A DNA stretch of 64,000 bases from UBA11403 sp963784615 (GTDB lineage: Bacteria; Pseudomonadota; Gammaproteobacteria; Legionellales; Legionellaceae). The stretch spans positions 1,178,001-1,242,000 of the forward strand of contig CAWASG010000001.1 in the NCBI GenBank assembly GCA_963784615.1. Direction: 5' to 3'. A program made the position numbers and the translations under genes. Positions within the stretch are counted from its first letter, which is position 1, and each line of letters begins with the position of its first letter. Below, piece after piece: positions 25,408 to 34,811 of this stretch. Under the pieces are notes generated by a model, which was given only the letters and a program-made list of their open reading frames with translations, searched no databases and was not told the DNA's origin.

Positions 25408-26445
25408 ATGAACATTCTAGTAACAGGTGGTGCCGGCTTTATAGGATCAGCGTTAATTCGATATCTCATTGATCAAACCAATCATTCCGTTTTAAATGTT
25501 GACAAACTAACTTATGCTGGAAACTTGGAATCCCTTGAAAGAATAAGCCGAAATGAGCGCTATACTTTTAAGCAAATGGATATTTGTTCTCGTGAGCAGC
25601 TCGACCAAGCAATGACAACATTCCAACCTGATGCGATAATGCATTTAGCCGCAGAAAGTCATGTCGACCGCTCCATTAATGGCCCAGAGGAATTCATTCG
25701 CACCAACATTGTGGGCACGTATACCCTGCTTGAAGCCGCACGAACTTATTGGTCGTCCTTACCCATTGAAAAACGTGGCACATTTCGTTTTCATCATATA
25801 TCAACGGATGAAGTATATGGTGATCTGGAACACCCAACTGATTTTTTTACCGAGACAACGCCTTATGCGCCTAGTTCACCCTACTCTGCAAGCAAAGCCA
25901 GTTCTGATCACCTAGTGAGAGCATGGAACCGGACTTATGGTTTACCTATATTAATCACCAATTGCTCGAATAATTATGGTCCCTACCAATACCCTGAAAA
26001 ATTAATACCATTGACCATCCTTAATGCACTATCTGGCAAGCCGTTATCTATCTACGGGTCAGGAGCACAAATAAGAGATTGGCTCTACGTTGATGACCAT
26101 GTACGTGCGCTGTATCAGGTATTGCTAAACGGTAAGATTGGCGAAACATACAATATTGGCGGTCATAACGAACAAAAGAATATTGATGTCGTTCATTCTA
26201 TTTGTTCAATCTTGGAGGAAACGGCTCCAACCAAACCAATCGGTGTCATTCATTACCTTGATTTAATCACACACATACAAGATAGACCTGGCCATGATGC
26301 CCGTTATGCAATCGATGCAAGAAAAATTCAACTTGCATTAGATTGGAAACCAGAAGAAACCTTTGAAACCGGTTTACGAAAAACTGTGTCATGGTATCTT
26401 GAAAATCTCGAGTGGTGCTACGACATTCAAAACAAGGTGCGATAA
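25408..26445 (+). CDS. rmlB: dTDP-glucose 4,6-dehydratase
   Basis: A 345-residue short-chain dehydrogenase-like enzyme. The NAD-binding GGAGFIGSAL is at residues 7-16, HLAAESHVDRSI is the RmlB signature, the catalytic STDEVYGDL carries Thr-Asp-Glu, and YSASKASSDH holds the Tyr/Lys pair. It converts dTDP-glucose to dTDP-4-keto-6-deoxyglucose in the cytoplasm. Here the product most likely goes to WecE and not to rhamnose, since rmlC and rmlD are absent from the window. It is in the plus-strand operon between wecE and rmlA. Confidence 0.96.
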   Translation: MNILVTGGAGFIGSALIRYLIDQTNHSVLNVDKLTYAGNLESLERISRNERYTFKQMDICSREQLDQAMTTFQPDAIMHLAAESHVDRSINGPEEFIRTNIVGTYTLLEAARTYWSSLPIEKRGTFRFHHISTDEVYGDLEHPTDFFTETTPYAPSSPYSASKASSDHLVRAWNRTYGLPILITNCSNNYGPYQYPEKLIPLTILNALSGKPLSIYGSGAQIRDWLYVDDHVRALYQVLLNGKIGETYNIGGHNEQKNIDVVHSICSILEETAPTKPIGVIHYLDLITHIQDRPGHDARYAIDARKIQLALDWKPEETFETGLRKTVSWYLENLEWCYDIQNKVR

Positions 26446-26481
26446 AAAAATCAACCCAATGGAAAAAAAGGAACAAGAACA

Positions 26482-27411
26482 ATGAAAGGCATTATCCTTG
26501 CAGGTGGTTCAGGCTCACGGCTTCATCCAATCACTAAAAGCATCTCAAAGCATTTGATACCGATTTATGATAAACCCATGATTTATTATCCTATCTCCGT
26601 GCTGATGCTAGCAGGGATTCGAGAAATCCTGATTATAACTACCCCAGAAGATCGCGATGCTTACATACGATTATTGGGAAATGGTCAGCAATTTGGAATA
26701 GAACTACAATATGCAATACAACCCTCACCGGATGGGCTGGCACAAGCTTTTATTATTGGGGAGGAGTTCATAGGCCAAGACAACGTTTGTTTAATTTTAG
26801 GTGATAATATATTTTACGGGCAGGGCTTTACCCCAAAACTACGCGAAGTTGCTTCACGTACTTCAGGTGCTACTGTATTTGGGTATCAAGTCAAAGATCC
26901 AGGTCGATTTGGTGTAGTCTCATTTGATGACCAAATGCGGGCTATCTCAATTGAAGAAAAACCTACTAACCCACAATCCAACTATGCTGTTACCGGTCTT
27001 TATTTCTATGACAATCAGGTCATTGATATCGCTAAACAAGTAAAACCCTCTTTTCGTGGTGAATTAGAAATCACAAGCATCAATCAAGCTTATCTTGAAT
27101 GCGGAAAACTTCATGTAGAGTTACTTGGTCGCGGTTTTGCCTGGCTCGATACTGGAACGCATGAAAGCCTTTTAGAGGCGAGCATGTTTGTGCAAACGAT
27201 TGAGCACCGGCAAGGGTTAAAAATTGCATGTCTTGAGGAAATTGCTCTTCACAATGGATGGATTGGAAGTGATATGATAAAAGCTATTGCAACCCAATTA
27301 AGTAAAAACAGTTATGGCAGTTATCTGATGAGTTTATTAGACGGCCCTGGTACCTTCCGATCCAACCCGGATTCTGTCAGGGGAAATGAGTCAATTTCTA
27401 TAGTGAGCTAA
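26482..27411 (+). CDS. rmlA: glucose-1-phosphate thymidylyltransferase
   Basis: A 309-residue nucleotidyltransferase. It begins MKGIILAGGSGSRLHPIT, followed by SKHLIPIYDKPMIYYPISVL, LGDNIFYG with the metal-binding Asp, and VEEKP-like SIEEKPTNP. It makes dTDP-glucose from dTTP and glucose-1-phosphate, the first step of the dTDP-sugar pathway in this operon. It is the last gene of the operon and is followed by a strong hairpin. The C-terminus (SVRGNESISIVS) is some 15 residues longer than the E. coli protein. Confidence 0.96.
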   Translation: MKGIILAGGSGSRLHPITKSISKHLIPIYDKPMIYYPISVLMLAGIREILIITTPEDRDAYIRLLGNGQQFGIELQYAIQPSPDGLAQAFIIGEEFIGQDNVCLILGDNIFYGQGFTPKLREVASRTSGATVFGYQVKDPGRFGVVSFDDQMRAISIEEKPTNPQSNYAVTGLYFYDNQVIDIAKQVKPSFRGELEITSINQAYLECGKLHVELLGRGFAWLDTGTHESLLEASMFVQTIEHRQGLKIACLEEIALHNGWIGSDMIKAIATQLSKNSYGSYLMSLLDGPGTFRSNPDSVRGNESISIVS

Positions 27412-27416
27412 CTGTG

Positions 27417-27482
27417 AGCGCGTCTTTTTTCGGAAGGATCTCAAGATTCTACAAAAAGCAGGAGATCCTTCGCGCAGACGCA
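27417..27482. terminator. hairpin after rmlA
   Basis: gcgtct with agacgc and gaaggatctc with gagatccttc form a nested stem starting 6 bp past the rmlA stop. A T run (cttttttcgg) lies in the left arm. It is the probable end of the gtrB-rmlA transcript, and possibly bidirectional with the convergent ATPase gene. Confidence 0.5.
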
Positions 27483-27543
27483 CTCCCAATGAATGCCATA
27501 GACTGCATTAGATTTACTTAATCAGGCTTCTAAAAACACAAAC

Positions 27544-28728
27544 TTACCCGTAACCTGGGGCGTTACCAATATTTTCAATATGAGCATCTAGGCTTAATAA
27601 TTCCTTAAAGGTAAGAGCAGTAACACGCTCGCTCAATAGCCATGATACATCGCCAGAATGCACCAAAAAAAGATGATCCAAGCGTAAGTCAGAGAGAGCG
27701 CTATGTATTGAACGCGTCATTTTGGGTTGTGATGTTTTTTTAATTTCAAAACCAATTTTCTTGTTTTTTCTTAAAATCAATAAATCAAGCTCAGCACCTT
27801 CTTGCGTTCTCCAAAAAAAACATTCATCTTGCTGTAAGCTTAACGTTTTAATGATTTCTTCAATCACAAATCCTTCAAATGAAGACCCCATCTTTGGATG
27901 AAACGCCAATCCATCAGCATCATGAATGTGAAGAAGATAATGCAGCAGGCCAGAATCGCGTATATATACCTTAGGTGACTTAATTTGTCGCTTTTTGATA
28001 TTTTCAAACCAAGGAGCTAATTGACGAACCATCAGCATGTCCGTCAACAAATCAAGGTAGCGCTTAACCGACTGAGCCGATAAATCAAGCGTGTTTGCCA
28101 TTTGTGACGCATTTAAAAGCTGGCCGTGGCAATTGGCCAACAGCATCCAAAACCGACGCAGGTGAATGGCAGGAATTTTAAATCCCAAGTTAGGAACATC
28201 CTGCTCTAGCACTGTTCGAATATAATCAAGCCGCCACATCATGCTATCTTCTTCATCAACTGCCAAATAAGATCGCGGAAACCCTCCTCGCAACCATAAT
28301 TTTTCACTTTCATGAGTTTCAAAATAACCAAAAGGAAAAATTTCCTTGTAGTGAATTCTACCGGTCAGTGTTTCTGATGAGTGTTGAATCAACTGTTTAG
28401 AAGCACTCCCTAACAGCAGAAACGATTTATCGTCAAACTCATCGTAGAGCACGCGAAGGACTGGAAAAATGTCCGGCATGCGTTGAATTTCATCAATAAC
28501 AATCATCCCTTTTAACGACTTTAAAACATCATATGGATCAGCAAGACGCGCCAAATCAAAGGGGTTTTCTAAATCAAAGTAATTTTGTCGGGGGACTGGA
28601 GGATTGATTTGACTCACAAATGTTTTTGCCAGTGTGGTTTTACCACATTGTCTAGGACCGAGTAATGCCACCATTCGCCTTCTTTCAAAGAGCGCAATCA
28701 GATCGTTATCCAGCTTTTCTCTTTTCAT
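27544..28728 (-). CDS. AAA ATPase with C-terminal DUF4143 domain (copy 5)
   Basis: 394 residues from the ATG at 28728; a GTG at 28749 would add seven. Walker A is GPRQCGKTT at residues 24-32, Walker B is MIVIDEIQRMP, and sensor 1 is LLLGSASKQL. The winged-helix part has QMANTLDLSAQSVKRYLDL, and the DUF4143 nuclease-like pair is AELDLLILRK and GFEIKKT. This copy sits at the boundary between the dTDP-sugar operon and the end of the minus-strand O-antigen block. It most resembles the broken sixth copy at 49.2 kb (shared GQLLNASQ/GTIINKSH and KSPKVYIRDSGLLHYLL-type segments). The two therefore bracket the O-antigen block. Confidence 0.9.
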   Translation of the reverse strand: MKREKLDNDLIALFERRRMVALLGPRQCGKTTLAKTFVSQINPPVPRQNYFDLENPFDLARLADPYDVLKSLKGMIVIDEIQRMPDIFPVLRVLYDEFDDKSFLLLGSASKQLIQHSSETLTGRIHYKEIFPFGYFETHESEKLWLRGGFPRSYLAVDEEDSMMWRLDYIRTVLEQDVPNLGFKIPAIHLRRFWMLLANCHGQLLNASQMANTLDLSAQSVKRYLDLLTDMLMVRQLAPWFENIKKRQIKSPKVYIRDSGLLHYLLHIHDADGLAFHPKMGSSFEGFVIEEIIKTLSLQQDECFFWRTQEGAELDLLILRKNKKIGFEIKKTSQPKMTRSIHSALSDLRLDHLFLVHSGDVSWLLSERVTALTFKELLSLDAHIENIGNAPGYG

Positions 28729-28940
28729 GATGACCCATTCAAATACCACCAGATATGACAGTATATATTACTTTTACCCTGTAAATCTACCATGGTTATC
28801 GAAGTTTTACGTGGTTGAGTGATCGATTATGTTTTAAGCGACTCAATCACGCATATAACCTCTTTAGGCATTGTCGAACACCTCATCACTTAAAAAGTGA
28901 TTCACTAGTGGAGCCAAAACCTGTCAACAATTCCGAGTCT

Positions 28941-30194
28941 CTACTGATACCTTCTCATGCTCGCTGAATTAAACCACTGTTCTAATTTTGAAAATAAATT
29001 TTTAGATTGAAAATGTTGCATATAAAAATTGACCCCATTTACACCCATGCATTCGCGCTCTTCTAAAGTAAGCTTTGCCAATTTATCAATATTATTCACA
29101 AGCCCTTCTTCATCACCTGCTGCACTAACCAGGCCACCACCGGATTCCAAGATTACATCTGCTGCTTCTCCATCAATCATGCCCAATATCGGCTTACCCG
29201 ATGCGAGATAGGCTTGTAATTTACCCGGGATCGTCTTTGAAAAAATATCATTTTTTTTAAGAGAAACAAGCAGGGCATCCGCACAGCTAAACAACCCTTG
29301 CATTTCACTTAGAGGATGTCTGCCAAGCAATACCACATTCACTAATTGACGGACTCTGACTTGTTCACTGACCCAATCATACATTCGGCCATCACCCACA
29401 ACAACCAAGCGAATCGAATCGTGTTGCATTAATTTTTCAAATGCATTGATAATGGTAGGGAAATCTTGGGCCTCACCTACATTGCCTGCAAATAAAACCG
29501 TAAAAATACGCTCATCCTTCTTTAAAAGACGGCTATCACTCTCATGTTCACGATTGGCAATAGCGTCTTCAACCCAACTTGGAAAATAGATTAATCGGTC
29601 ATCTGGTATAGGTCGCGTACAGTACTTCAGAACGCTGGACTTGAATGATTTGGATTGCACTAAAATATAATCGGTTCGATTGTAAATCCAAGACACCCAG
29701 CGGCCAACCACTCCTAAAATAAATTTATTTTTCACAGCCCCAACAGCTGATAAACTTTCTGGCCACAGATCTAATATCCAAAGAAACACGGGCGCAGCTT
29801 TCAACCGACCAATAATAATCCCCGGGATCGCAGCCATAATAGGGGAAACGCCATAGACAAAAACAACATCAAATGACCGATTGCGTAATTTGAATAATCC
29901 AATTGTTGATGCGCTGGAAAAAAATGAAAGATAATTGAGTATAAGCTTTAAATTACGATTTCCTCTCAATAACATTGGAACGCGAATAATTTCAGCGCCG
30001 TTGTAATCACGATATTCTTTCCTGTTTTCCTTAAACTGCGCTTGTAATTTTCCTTCAGGATAATTAGGCAAGCCTGTTAACACCGTTACTTCGTGACCTT
30101 TATCCAGAAACCCCTCTACAAGATCATTAATCCGCATGTTTTCTGGCCAAAAATATTGCGTAACAACAAGAATTTTAAGTTTATTTTCTTTCAT
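28941..30194 (-). CDS. wbuB: glycosyltransferase family 4, WbuB-like (L-FucNAc transferase)
   Basis: 417 residues from the ATG at 30194 (a TTG five codons upstream is less likely). GT-B fold: the N-terminal ILVVTQYFWPENMRINDLVE and GHEVTVLTGLPNYP are characteristic of WbuB. LWILDLWPESLSAVGAV and the C-terminal donor-site SKTIPGKLQAYLASGKP follow. WbuB enzymes transfer L-FucNAc in several E. coli and other O-antigens, and fnlABC directly upstream make UDP-L-FucNAc. It is the last gene of the block, separated from fnlC by a repeat element. Confidence 0.88.
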   Translation of the reverse strand: MKENKLKILVVTQYFWPENMRINDLVEGFLDKGHEVTVLTGLPNYPEGKLQAQFKENRKEYRDYNGAEIIRVPMLLRGNRNLKLILNYLSFFSSASTIGLFKLRNRSFDVVFVYGVSPIMAAIPGIIIGRLKAAPVFLWILDLWPESLSAVGAVKNKFILGVVGRWVSWIYNRTDYILVQSKSFKSSVLKYCTRPIPDDRLIYFPSWVEDAIANREHESDSRLLKKDERIFTVLFAGNVGEAQDFPTIINAFEKLMQHDSIRLVVVGDGRMYDWVSEQVRVRQLVNVVLLGRHPLSEMQGLFSCADALLVSLKKNDIFSKTIPGKLQAYLASGKPILGMIDGEAADVILESGGGLVSAAGDEEGLVNNIDKLAKLTLEERECMGVNGVNFYMQHFQSKNLFSKLEQWFNSASMRRYQ

Positions 30195-30280
30195 GCTAAT
30201 GACTTTCAACCAATATAATTCTCAACATTTCATCAACGCCCAACGCGAGCGTTAACACAATACTCCAAATGATCGCTCCA

Positions 30281-30475
30281 GCAATTCCCGCCGTAAAAAC
30301 CGATGGACAGTAGCATCAACCTCGCTCATTGATGGGAGAGGGTGCCCGACCAAGGCTGGGGAGGGTAGTTTAAATCGCTGTGTTTTGATCTACCCTCATC
30401 CGCCCTGTCGGGCACCTTCTCCCATCAATGGGAGAAGGAACTCCGCTACCAGCTTAGGTTTTACGGCGGGAATTG
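30281..30475. repeat. palindromic element, family C copy 1
   Basis: About 195 bp, bounded by gcaattcccgccgtaaaa and ttttacggcgggaattgc, with inner arms around gggagagggtgcccga and tcgggcaccttctccc. Other copies lie at 33811-34000 and 58111-58270. It lies between fnlC and wbuB inside the transcription unit. Confidence 0.85.
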
Positions 30476-30485
30476 CTGTGATCGT

Positions 30486-31616
30486 TCAATATTTCTTCCA
30501 TATCGTGCGATTGATATAATCGACATAGCTATGAATAATACGCACAACTTTTTCCGAAACATTCGGCATACTATAATCACTCACCTGCCGAAGGGTACGT
30601 TCTGCGCCCTTCATTTGCGATTCTAATATATTGAGAGACTGTAACACTCGCTGTTCATTTAATCCAACCATCATCACCGCGCCCTCTTCCATGCCTTCTG
30701 GTCGCTCATGCGCATCGCGGATATTCAGGGCAGGAAAATTAAGAATCGACGATTCTTCAGAGATTGTGCCGCTATCAGATAATACGGCTTTCGCCATGAT
30801 TTGTAATTTGTTGTAATCTTTAAATCCTAATGGCTTCAACAATTGAATCAACGGATGAAATTGAACACCCATCGCATCGATACGTTTTTGTGTGCGCGGA
30901 TGCGTTGAAACAATAACAGGAAGTTGATAGCGTTCAGCAATATGATTCAGCACAACGATTAATTTTTCAAATTGTTGTAGTGAATCAATGTTTTCTTCCC
31001 GATGTGCACTGACAACAAAAAACTGACCTTTTGTTAATGATAATCGTGATAAAATATCCGACTCATCAATACCGTTACGGTAATACTCCAGTACCTCAGA
31101 CATTGGGCTGCCCGTTTTAATAATCAAATCCGCTGGCAGACCTTCTTGAAGCAAATAGTCTCGCGCGATACTACTATAGGTCAAATTCATATCCGCAGTA
31201 TGATCCACAATTCGTCGATTAATTTCTTCGGGAACGCGCATATCAAAGCAACGATTACCGGCTTCCATATGAAACGTTGGTATTTTTCGTCGTTTAGCTG
31301 GGAGTACCGCCATACAACTATTGGTATCCCCTAACACGAGCAATGCCTCAGGTTTTATTTCTTCTAATAATGGATCAATCGCAATAATGATATTGCCGAT
31401 TGTTTCAACGGCCGTTGCACTCGCTGCATTGAGAAAAAAATCGGGCTTCCGTATATTCAAATCATGAAAAAAAATTTCGTTCAATTCATAATCATAATTC
31501 TGGCCGGTATGAACCAACGTATGATCGCAGTGCTCATCAAGCTTTGCTATCACACGCGACAGCCTGATAATCTCTGGACGTGTACCAACTACCGTCATTA
31601 CCTTCAATTTTGACAT
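30486..31616 (-). CDS. fnlC: UDP-L-FucNAc-forming 2-epimerase (FnlC/WbjD)
   Basis: 376 residues from the ATG at 31616, immediately after the fnlB stop (a longer frame reads back into fnlB). It belongs to the non-hydrolysing UDP-HexNAc 2-epimerase family: VMTVVGTRPEIIRLSRVI, VLGDTNSC, HMEAGNRCFD, PEEINRRIVDH, SAHREEN and DSGTISEESS. In the FnlABC pathway it turns UDP-L-PneNAc (2-acetamido-2,6-dideoxy-L-talose) into UDP-L-FucNAc. The GNRCFD and ESSILNFPALNIR variants match FnlC and not WecB. It is the third gene of the fnlA-B-C run. Confidence 0.93.
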   Translation of the reverse strand: MSKLKVMTVVGTRPEIIRLSRVIAKLDEHCDHTLVHTGQNYDYELNEIFFHDLNIRKPDFFLNAASATAVETIGNIIIAIDPLLEEIKPEALLVLGDTNSCMAVLPAKRRKIPTFHMEAGNRCFDMRVPEEINRRIVDHTADMNLTYSSIARDYLLQEGLPADLIIKTGSPMSEVLEYYRNGIDESDILSRLSLTKGQFFVVSAHREENIDSLQQFEKLIVVLNHIAERYQLPVIVSTHPRTQKRIDAMGVQFHPLIQLLKPLGFKDYNKLQIMAKAVLSDSGTISEESSILNFPALNIRDAHERPEGMEEGAVMMVGLNEQRVLQSLNILESQMKGAERTLRQVSDYSMPNVSEKVVRIIHSYVDYINRTIWKKY

Positions 31617-31617
31617 T

Positions 31618-32727
31618 CTATATCTCGCACGAATAGGTATCAGGGAAACTTCTATTAAAAACCTCATTAGCCCATAACATGACTATCATTTCACCTTCCC
31701 CAACGTTCGTTATATCATGCGTCCAACCGGGAACGGTTTCAACAATTTCAGGCTTGTCGCCAGTGGTCATCACTTCATAATAATCGTTAGAAGCAATATG
31801 GCGAAACCGAAACTTTGCATGCCCTTTAATGACCAAAAATTTCTCGGTTTTCGAATGGTGATAGTGACCGCCACGGGTTACCCCTGCATGCGCCGTAAAA
31901 AAAGAAAATTGTCCGGTATCTTTCGTTTTCAGCACTTCTACAAAATCACCGCGTGGATCACTATATTTAGGGACGACATAAGAAAATCGATCAGGCGGTA
32001 AATAACTCACATATGTCGAATACAGCGCTCTAATAAAACCTTGTCCCACTGTATCCATCATAAGTGTATCGCGACTCTGACGAAAAGCATCAATTGTCGA
32101 TGCTAGTTCGCCAACCGTCGTATGATAAAGAGGAGAAACCGCTAGCAAAGGGGATTGCGTTTTTAGATGCCCATCCATCACATTCATAAAATTTGCCACG
32201 ACATCATCGATATAAACTAAGGAGATTTCTGCAGCAGGATCATTGATCTGTATTGGCAAATCACGAGCAATATTATGGCAGAAAGTAGCTACTGCTGAAT
32301 TGTAGTTAGGCTTCGCCCACTTACCGAACACATTTGGCAACCGATAAATATAAACTGGGGAGTCATTCTGGCGTGCGAAATCTCTAAGAACATCCTCAGC
32401 TGCCTGTTTACTTTCTCCATAGAGATTAGGTAATGCCGCTTGCGTAGACGAGGTATACAGTACAGGAATTTTTTTATTTCCCGTAGAAAGTGCCTCACAC
32501 AGAGATTGTGTCAAATCTCGGTTGCCTTTTTGAAACTCATCATCTACTTGTGTTCTATTCACCCCTGCCAGATGAAAAACAAAATCAGCTTCCTTTACCA
32601 TGTCATAGAGCTCAAAGCTTTGATTCGCACGGGTAAAACTAAGCACGTCAATATCGTTGCGTTCTGCCAAATGAGCCTTGAGATTTTGACCAATAAAACC
32701 GTCAGCTCCAGTAATAAGTACTTTCAT
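31618..32727 (-). CDS. fnlB: UDP-4-keto-sugar epimerase/reductase with cupin tail (FnlB/WbjC/CapF)
   Basis: A 369-residue bifunctional enzyme. The N-terminal SDR domain begins VLITGADGFIGQNL, with HLAGVNR and YGESKQAAED (Tyr/Lys). The C-terminal cupin starts near residue 245 and contains AGVTRGGHYHHSKTEKF, the metal-binding histidines of CapF. It epimerises C3 and reduces C4 of the FnlA product to UDP-L-PneNAc using NADPH. It is separated from fnlA by 3 bp and from fnlC by one base. All catalytic elements are visible. Confidence 0.95.
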   Translation of the reverse strand: MKVLITGADGFIGQNLKAHLAERNDIDVLSFTRANQSFELYDMVKEADFVFHLAGVNRTQVDDEFQKGNRDLTQSLCEALSTGNKKIPVLYTSSTQAALPNLYGESKQAAEDVLRDFARQNDSPVYIYRLPNVFGKWAKPNYNSAVATFCHNIARDLPIQINDPAAEISLVYIDDVVANFMNVMDGHLKTQSPLLAVSPLYHTTVGELASTIDAFRQSRDTLMMDTVGQGFIRALYSTYVSYLPPDRFSYVVPKYSDPRGDFVEVLKTKDTGQFSFFTAHAGVTRGGHYHHSKTEKFLVIKGHAKFRFRHIASNDYYEVMTTGDKPEIVETVPGWTHDITNVGEGEMIVMLWANEVFNRSFPDTYSCEI

Positions 32728-32730
32728 GTA

Positions 32731-33768
32731 TTAGTCCTCAACAACAAGCGACTCACCTTGCTGGTAAGCACTTATAAAATTGAGCTTTAATAATAACTGT
32801 TGCATGCTATCAAGATTAAGTTGTTGCGTGTTATGCGAGTTGTAATCCTCTCCACAAGAAATTCGTTCCTCTCCTTGCTCAACGAATTTTTCATAATTCA
32901 GATCACGCAAATCTGGAGGAATGCGATAATACAAACCTAAATCTTCAGCACATGCCATTTCTTCACGGCTCAATAACGCCTCATACAGTTTTTCGCCATG
33001 TCGAGTCCCAATCACTTGAATGGGATAATCGGTTCGATCAGTGAGCACCTGCGCAACGGCCTTGGCAAGATTACCCATCGTGCTTGCTGGGGATTTTTGG
33101 ACAAAAATATCGCCGTTTTTTCCATTTTCAAACGCGTATAAAACTAAGTCGACCGCGTCTTCCAAGGTCATCATAAAGCGCGTCATATGAGGATCTGTAA
33201 TGGTCATTGGTTTATTGGCTCGAATTTGTTCAGCAAACAAGGGGATCACTGAACCGCGTGATGCCATCACATTCCCATATCGAGTTCCACAAATGATCGT
33301 GTGAGCTTCATTCACGTTGCGTGATTTTGCAACCATGACTTTTTCCATCATAGCCTTGGAAATACCCATCGCATTAATCGGGTAAACAGCCTTATCCGTA
33401 CTCAAGCATACAACGCGTCGCACACCATTTTGAATGGCCGCTTCAAGCACATTCTCTGTTCCAATAATATTGGTTTTTACCGCCTCCATAGGATGAAATT
33501 CACAAGAAGGCACTTGCTTTAATGCTGCAGCGTGAAAAATGTAGTCAACGCCTCGCGTAGCATTTAAAACACTCTGATAGTCTCGCACATCGCCGATGTA
33601 AAACTTAAGCTTTGAGTTCGAGAAGGACTTTCGCATATCATCCTGCTTTTTTTCATCCCGACTAAAAATGCGGATTTCATCAACTGCAGAGTCAAGAAAT
33701 CGTTTAAGAACCGTTTTACCAAATGAGCCGGTGCCGCCAGTGATCAAAAGCGTTTTTTTTGCAAACAT
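32731..33768 (-). CDS. fnlA: UDP-GlcNAc 4,6-dehydratase/5-epimerase (FnlA/WbjB/CapE)
   Basis: A 345-residue soluble SDR dehydratase. TGGTGSFGKTVL is near residue 10, FHAAALKQVPSCE is present, and in STDKAVYPINAMGISKAMME Met replaces the usual Tyr four before Lys, as in FlaA1/CapE. It converts UDP-D-GlcNAc to UDP-4-keto-6-deoxy-L-sugars, the entry to UDP-L-FucNAc. The C-terminal YNSHNTQQLNLDSMQQLL motif is typical of this group. It begins the fnlABC sub-block, downstream of the family C repeat that separates it from hisF2. Confidence 0.95.
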   Translation of the reverse strand: MFAKKTLLITGGTGSFGKTVLKRFLDSAVDEIRIFSRDEKKQDDMRKSFSNSKLKFYIGDVRDYQSVLNATRGVDYIFHAAALKQVPSCEFHPMEAVKTNIIGTENVLEAAIQNGVRRVVCLSTDKAVYPINAMGISKAMMEKVMVAKSRNVNEAHTIICGTRYGNVMASRGSVIPLFAEQIRANKPMTITDPHMTRFMMTLEDAVDLVLYAFENGKNGDIFVQKSPASTMGNLAKAVAQVLTDRTDYPIQVIGTRHGEKLYEALLSREEMACAEDLGLYYRIPPDLRDLNYEKFVEQGEERISCGEDYNSHNTQQLNLDSMQQLLLKLNFISAYQQGESLVVED

Positions 33769-33810
33769 ATATATCCTAAAAGTTTATTGAGTTGCTTGTG
33801 TTTCAGCCAC

Positions 33811-34000
33811 TCCCGCCGTAAAAATTAATGGTGAGTAGGAAAGCCCTCTCCCATTGGAGGGAGAGGGTGCCCGACAGCGCGGGTGAGGGTAGTTTTAATC
33901 GTAATGTTTGGATCTACCCTCATCCGCCCTGTCGGGCACCTTCTCCCGTCAACGGGAGAAGGAACTCCGCTACCAGCATAAATTTTACGACGGGAATTGC
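33811..34000. repeat. palindromic element, family C copy 2
   Basis: Bounded by tcccgccgtaaaa and ttttacgacggga, with inner arms gggagagggtgcccgaca and tgtcgggcaccttctccc. It lies between hisF2 and fnlA within the minus-strand block. A plus-strand frame across it (33828-34055) is not a gene. Confidence 0.85.
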
Positions 34001-34022
34001 GGCTTACGTTTACTTTGTATTG

Positions 34023-34808
34023 TTAAACATTGATAATCCCTTGAGAAGAAATTAACCTATCTTTTTCTGTAGCCCCAGGGTAATTGATCAACACTGCTTT
34101 ATAAGGACCTTTAAACACAAAAAGACTGCCAACTGCCGCTCCTACAATACCCAATTGACTGATTAATAAACCAATGTCATCTAAGGAGCCCGCGCCTCCT
34201 AAAATGGTTAGCGGCACAGTAATGTTTTCTCTCATTTTAGCAGCCATCGTCAAATCATAGCCTTTCATCACTCCATCGTTATCGATAGAATTCAAAACAA
34301 TTTCACCTACACCATTTTGTTGAAGTTGCTGCGCAAATTCTAGAGGGCATTTTCCAGTATTTTTTTTCCCGTTATGCGTCCATATGTCATATTTTTTACT
34401 GAGCATTCGACGCTTGACATCTAAAACGGCAACGACGCTTTGACTCCCAATTTTTTCAGCAATGGACAACATGAGCTGTGGGTTTTCTATTGCTGCTGAA
34501 CTGATGGCTACTTTTTCAACCCCTAACCCGATGATTGTTTGGGCTTGATCCATCGTTTTAACACCGCCACCATAGCATAGAGGCATTTCACATTCCATGG
34601 CCAAATTTTCAATGAGTTTAAAATTGGGAACTTCATTATTTGAAGTCGCTGAAATATCCAAAACAATCAATTCATCAACTTGTTTTTCATTAAAGATTCT
34701 TACCGCATTAATTGGATCACCAATATATTTCGAATCTGCAAATTTAACCGTTTTAACAAGCCCTTTGTTTTTAACTAATAAACAGGGAATAATTCTAGGT
34801 CTTAGCAT
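34023..34808 (-). CDS. hisF2: HisF-like ammonia-dependent synthase subunit of the acetamidino system (HisF2/WbuZ)
   Basis: A 261-residue TIM-barrel homologue of imidazole-glycerol-phosphate synthase HisF (RPRIIPCLLVKNKGLVKTV, then CYGGGVKTMDQA, and ILGGAGSLDDI). It is not next to his genes but follows hisH2 (3 bp) and wbpG. The same trio in P. aeruginosa (wbpG-hisH2-hisF2) and E. coli O145 (wbuX-Y-Z) converts an acetamido to an acetamidino group on an O-antigen sugar, with ammonia from the HisH subunit. A role in histidine synthesis is therefore unlikely. Confidence 0.92.
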   Translation of the reverse strand: MLRPRIIPCLLVKNKGLVKTVKFADSKYIGDPINAVRIFNEKQVDELIVLDISATSNNEVPNFKLIENLAMECEMPLCYGGGVKTMDQAQTIIGLGVEKVAISSAAIENPQLMLSIAEKIGSQSVVAVLDVKRRMLSKKYDIWTHNGKKNTGKCPLEFAQQLQQNGVGEIVLNSIDNDGVMKGYDLTMAAKMRENITVPLTILGGAGSLDDIGLLISQLGIVGAAVGSLFVFKGPYKAVLINYPGATEKDRLISSQGIINV

Positions 34809-34811
34809 AAA

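Noticed and set aside
30281..34000. Repeats between O-antigen genes considered as a CRISPR array
   Set aside because: Copies are about 190 bp palindromes kilobases apart, not short repeats with spacers; no cas genes are present.
33828..34055. 75-codon plus-strand frame between hisF2 and fnlA
   Set aside because: It lies across a family C palindromic repeat and has no ribosome site or family.
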